Of a stretch of DNA of 33,477 bases, positions 31,131-33,477 are shown piece after piece. Made by a program: the position numbers and the translations under genes. The DNA is from Deltaproteobacteria bacterium (GTDB taxonomy: Bacteria; Bdellovibrionota_C; UBA2361; JAAYZI01), in the NCBI GenBank assembly GCA_012514925.1, contig JAAYZI010000302.1:1-33477 (forward strand), in the 5' to 3' direction. The stretch's first letter is position 1. The number at the start of each line of letters is the position of its first letter. The notes under the pieces were generated by a model. The model had not been told where the DNA came from. It saw only the letters and a program-made list of their open reading frames with translations, and made no database searches.

Positions 31131-31391
31131 GCGGGGTTTGCTGTGATAGAGATCGTAATTCAATTTTTAATTCCAGCCGCGGCGATTGTACTGGCCGGAT
31201 GCAATCACAGAAATAGAGTTCTCTGGCTGTTTGTAGGTACCTACTACGCTCTACTGGGGCTGGTTTTAAGCCTCGGAGATTCAAGCTCAATTTTATTCCT
31301 CAGTTGGCTTATGCTCTCTCCGCTTGTAAACAGTTTTATATGCATCGGAGTTGTCCAGGCTTTTGATTCAAACACATCGAATCTAGCCTGA
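31122..31391 (+). CDS. Possible small membrane protein (89 aa)
   Basis: The frame encodes three hydrophobic segments (about 7-27, 32-52 and 57-80) separated by short polar turns (CNHRNR, LGDSSS). That is more regular than expected of a chance frame. I do not recognise a family, and there is no ribosome site before the ATG. It overlaps the end of the structured region and is followed by repeats, so it may be a spurious frame. It sits between queA and tgt on the same strand. Confidence 0.35.
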   Translation: MFRAGFAVIEIVIQFLIPAAAIVLAGCNHRNRVLWLFVGTYYALLGLVLSLGDSSSILFLSWLMLSPLVNSFICIGVVQAFDSNTSNLA

Positions 31392-31455
31392 ATGTCTCAC
31401 TAACTTTTATTGCAAGTCGAAAACTCTGACCTAAAGAGCCCTCACCAAAAACGCC

Positions 31456-31511
31456 AGGCTTTGCTAACCTGGGCTCTAATTAAACCTTGTCGCATATACA
31501 TATCTCGCGCA
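31456..31511 (+). repeat. Partial copy of the hairpin element
   Basis: The 56 bp from AGGCTTTGCTAACCTGGG to ATATCTCGCGCA match 31611-31666 with 4 differences by eye. The copy stops at the end of the left hairpin arm, so it lacks the loop and the right arm. It is a direct repeat 155 bp upstream of the full copy. Confidence 0.75.
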
Positions 31512-31525
31512 TAACCCTCTAGCTA

Positions 31526-31566
31526 TATCCGCCCACGTGAATTTTACTTTCTCTGGAGAAAGTGAA
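31526..31566 (+). repeat. 41-bp direct repeat, left copy
   Basis: It starts TATCCGCCCACGTGAATTTT and includes ACTTTCTCTGGAGAAAGT (31546-31563). It is identical by eye to 31794-31834. Confidence 0.8.
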
Positions 31567-31764
31567 TTTAACTCTGCGCCACTGCCAGCCACCGTCAGCC
31601 TTCTCCAAAAAGGCTTTGCTAACCTGGGCTTTTATTAAACCTTGTCACATATGCATATCTCGCGCATTGCATACTAGTTTCATTTACCAACCCTTTGCGC
31701 GAGATATGCATATGCGACAAGGCCAATATTAGGTCGTACCAGATTGGAGAACCTTACGTTTTAT
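31546..31764 (+). repeat. Composite palindromic intergenic repeat, copy 2
   Basis: This is the inverted partner of positions 1-216, with 91% identity over the 180-base core by my count. Its order is ACTTTCTC palindrome, a CACTGCCAGCCACC segment, AGGCTTTGCTAACCTGGG, the hairpin (arms 31640-31666 and 31696-31722), then CCAATATTAGGTCGTACCAG to TTACGTTTTAT. It is flanked by the two 41-bp direct repeats, the left of which overlaps its start. Confidence 0.85.
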
Positions 31765-31793
31765 GGAGAAATCTAACACTGTCTGTGTGGTGG

Positions 31794-31834
31794 TATCCGC
31801 CCACGTGAATTTTACTTTCTCTGGAGAAAGTGAA
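31794..31834 (+). repeat. 41-bp direct repeat, right copy
   Basis: It is identical by eye to 31526-31566, including the palindrome at 31814-31831. It is followed 17 bp later by AACGGTTAC (31851-31859), the terminal 9-mer of the 10846 element. Confidence 0.8.
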
Positions 31835-31948
31835 ATTAATTCCCAGCGTGAACGGTTACCGGATACAGCAGAGCTTCAAAACTTGTACTAAAATAGATTT
31901 CCAGGTATTTAGAGTGTCCTGTTTTACGCATAGGCTCTTCTTAGCTGC

Positions 31949-33058
31949 ATGGTTACTCGTTTTACCCAAATCTGCTCCGATGGTGCTGCGCGCAGTGGTG
32001 AGTTTTCCACTACGCACGGGGTTTTCGAGACTCCCAATTTCATGCCGGTTGGAACGCAAGCCACGGTAAAGGGGGTAGACTCGGAGCGTCTAAAGGAATT
32101 GGGGGCGCAGATTATTTTGGTTAATACTTACCATCTCTGGTTGCGGCCTGGTCCGGAGGTGGTAAGCGCTCTGGGGGGGGTCCACAAGTTTTGCGCTTGG
32201 CAGGGACCGATTTTAAGTGATAGCGGCGGGTTTCAAGTCTTCAGCTTAAAGGATACCCGCCACCTGGCAGAAGAAGGTGTGGAGTTTAAGTCTTATCTTG
32301 ACGGCGCCAAGTACCTGCTTACCCCCGAAAAGTCGATAGCCATTCAGGAACAGCTCGGCGTTGATATCGCAATGGTTCTAGATGAGTGCCCGGCTGCGGG
32401 GCTGTCGTATGATGAAGTTTCGCGCTCACTGGACCTCACCATACGCTGGGCGCAGCGTTCACTAGCCGCCCGAAAAAATAAGAACATGGCTGTATTTGGG
32501 ATCACGCAGGGTGGCGTTTTCCCCGAACTACGCGCGCGTGCGGCGGCGCAGCTCTCCGAAATGGATTTTGACGGCATGGCCATCGGAGGCGTAAGCGTCG
32601 GCGAGGAAAAAGACAAGGTACACGAAGTGTTGAGCTACCACGCCGCTCAGCTACCCCAACATAAAATACGTTACCTCATGGGTGTCGGTACTCCAGAGGA
32701 TATGGTCTTTGCGGTAAAACATGGTGTTGACCTCTTCGATTGCGTTATTCCAACGCGGGCAGGGCGCTGTGGGCGGGCGTATGTCCGCGGGGAGCAGCCC
32801 TATATAAATCTGCGAAACGCCAAGTATCAAAGAGATGAGGATCCGCTCGATCTAAGTTGCCGCTGTTTGGCCTGCCGGAATTATTCACGCGCCTACATCA
32901 GCCACCTTTTCCGTACTCGTGAGATGCTGGGGCCGCAGCTACTTAGCGTTCATAACTTGACTCACTACCAGGAGCTAATGCAGGCGATGCGGCAAGCGAT
33001 ACGCAACCATACTTTTGAGGACCTGTATCAGCACGAGCGTCAGCGCTGGAAGCTCTAA
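31949..33058 (+). CDS. tgt: tRNA-guanine transglycosylase
   Basis: Tgt swaps guanine 34 for preQ1 in GUN-anticodon tRNAs. The 369-aa length is typical. Residues equivalent to the E. coli enzyme are present: Asp91 (LSDSGGFQVFSL) as the general acid/base and Asp264 (LFDCVIPTRAGR) as the nucleophile. The zinc site CRCLACRNYSRAYISHLF has Cys304, Cys306, Cys309 and His335. GVGTPEDMVFAV and TQGGVFPELR are also family signatures. It acts before QueA in the pathway, although queA is placed upstream here. The usual downstream yajC-secD-secF is not present; a ZIP transporter gene follows instead. No strong ribosome site is seen. Confidence 0.97.
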   Translation: MVTRFTQICSDGAARSGEFSTTHGVFETPNFMPVGTQATVKGVDSERLKELGAQIILVNTYHLWLRPGPEVVSALGGVHKFCAWQGPILSDSGGFQVFSLKDTRHLAEEGVEFKSYLDGAKYLLTPEKSIAIQEQLGVDIAMVLDECPAAGLSYDEVSRSLDLTIRWAQRSLAARKNKNMAVFGITQGGVFPELRARAAAQLSEMDFDGMAIGGVSVGEEKDKVHEVLSYHAAQLPQHKIRYLMGVGTPEDMVFAVKHGVDLFDCVIPTRAGRCGRAYVRGEQPYINLRNAKYQRDEDPLDLSCRCLACRNYSRAYISHLFRTREMLGPQLLSVHNLTHYQELMQAMRQAIRNHTFEDLYQHERQRWKL

Positions 33059-33098
33059 AATTCTTATCAGTACCATTTTTAATCATGCGTAATCACTA

Positions 33099-33104
33099 TA
33101 TAAT
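33099..33104 (+). promoter_or_regulatory. Possible -10 element before the ZIP gene
   Basis: TATAAT is a perfect sigma70 -10 hexamer about 90 bp before the ZIP start. The -35 region is weak (TTTTTA at about 33076). It is in the 135-bp gap after tgt. Confidence 0.35.
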
Positions 33105-33193
33105 GAAAAGTGTGAAAGTTTAGGCTTTGTGTTACAAACAGTGCCCGTATTAATTGGGGTTTTTATCTAATACTGACTTGCGCGGATTAACCT

Positions 33194-33477
33194 ATGTCCC
33201 CCTTAATTTTGATTTTGCTCTTTGGCTTTTTGATGAGCTTAATTGCCCTGTCGGGTGCGCTGGTGCTGCTCCTAAAGCCGGCTACTCTTGATAGAATTTT
33301 ACTGTCGTTAGTGGGACTTTCCGCGGGAGCACTTTTAGGCGGAGCCTTCTTTCATATGCTGCCGGCCGCCGGGGAGCTGATGTCCGACAACTTTTCGATC
33401 TATCTCTGGACCATGGCGGGTTTTCTTTTTTTTCTGGTGCTTGAGCAGTTTTTGCACTGGCACCACTGCCATCTTGC
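33194..33477 (+). CDS. ZIP-family metal transporter, 5' part (cut by window end)
   Basis: The frame from the ATG at 33194 stays open to the end of the window (94 complete codons). It encodes a membrane protein: MSPLILILLFGFLMSLIALS, then LVGLSAGALLGGAFFHMLPAA and LWTMAGFLFFLVLEQFLHWHHCH. The FHMLPAA metal-site helix and the LEQFLHWHHCH end of the third helix are signatures of ZIP proteins of the GufA/ZupT type, which carry zinc or other divalent metals into the cytoplasm. The His-rich loop that normally follows is where the window ends. Only about a third of the usual protein is visible. The ribosome site is weak. Confidence 0.88.
   Translation, partial: MSPLILILLFGFLMSLIALSGALVLLLKPATLDRILLSLVGLSAGALLGGAFFHMLPAAGELMSDNFSIYLWTMAGFLFFLVLEQFLHWHHCHL

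Larger units (their letters stand above)
31392..31948. other. Repeat-filled intergenic region before tgt
   Basis: These 557 bp contain a partial hairpin-element copy (31456-31511), a full copy (31546-31764), two 41-bp direct repeats (31526-31566 and 31794-31834) and AACGGTTAC at 31851-31859. Only the last 90 bp before tgt are free of repeats, so any tgt promoter must be there or in the repeats. Confidence 0.75.

Noticed and set aside
30829..31163. Two overlapping minus-strand frames after queA
   Set aside because: They have no ribosome sites, overlap each other in different frames, and cover a region rich in inverted repeats.
1..31764. Composite transposon bounded by the inverted repeats
   Set aside because: No transposase or integrase gene was found, the enclosed genes are mostly household genes, and the repeats look like dispersed intergenic elements.

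Overview
The window reads as chromosomal DNA from a Gram-negative bacterium of moderate GC content. A lipobox lipoprotein, a Tad-type pilus assembly locus, a paired DUF2760/Hsp70 locus, a CoaBC gene next to a uracil-DNA-glycosylase-like gene, and a lysine/alanine-rich histone-H1-like protein would suit a deltaproteobacterial or Bdellovibrionota-like lineage. That placement is inference only: there is no rRNA or other phylogenetic marker here. I saw no tRNA, rRNA, CRISPR array, transposase or prophage gene.

Layout. (1) Positions 1-238 hold a mosaic palindromic repeat. (2) Positions 287-9633 (minus strand) hold one compact operon, read from 9633 down: CpaE/TadZ-like ATPase, Flp-type pilin, CpaB/RcpC, CpaF/TadA ATPase, TadB-like and TadC-like platform proteins, a response regulator with a GspE/PilB-like N-terminus, and a membrane-anchored hybrid histidine kinase. 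Secretin and prepilin peptidase genes are not in the window. (3) Positions 10034-11988 hold a histone-like gene with a strong terminator and a structured leader, a 102-bp MITE-like repeat, a gene of unknown function, and a short tandem-repeat array that runs from stop codon to stop codon between two convergent genes. (4) Positions 11985-13186 (minus) hold purE followed by a small receiver protein with an orphan DHp domain. A LysM lipoprotein follows on the plus strand. (5) Positions 14094-19524 (minus) hold DUF2760, Hsp70 and Hsp70-DUF3731. (6) Positions 19716-26541 (plus) hold a tightly spaced series: MBL-fold hydrolase, CoaBC, UDG-like protein, NfeD-type membrane serine protease, slipin, PHP-like protein and GT4 glycosyltransferase. 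(7) Positions 26585-29353 (minus) hold a 922-aa NDP-forming acyl-CoA synthetase fused to a GNAT domain. (8) Positions 29778-33058 hold queA and tgt (queuosine synthesis), separated by about 1.1 kb of structured and repetitive DNA. The start of a ZIP-family metal transporter is cut by the window end.

The most unusual content is non-coding. Two related repeat families are scattered between genes: a long-hairpin element with inverted copies at 1-180 and 31585-31764, and a GTAACCGTT...AACGGTTAC element carrying ACTTTCTC-NN-GAGAAAGT. There are also the tandem array at 11757-11988, strong inverted repeats in gene leaders, a possible structured RNA after queA, and a 21-bp sequence shared just downstream of two unrelated genes. 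Among proteins, the points worth attention are the GspE-like response regulator, the kinase-less REC-DHp protein, the acyl-CoA synthetase/GNAT fusion that keeps the ligase histidine, and the Hsp70 pair with DUF2760.
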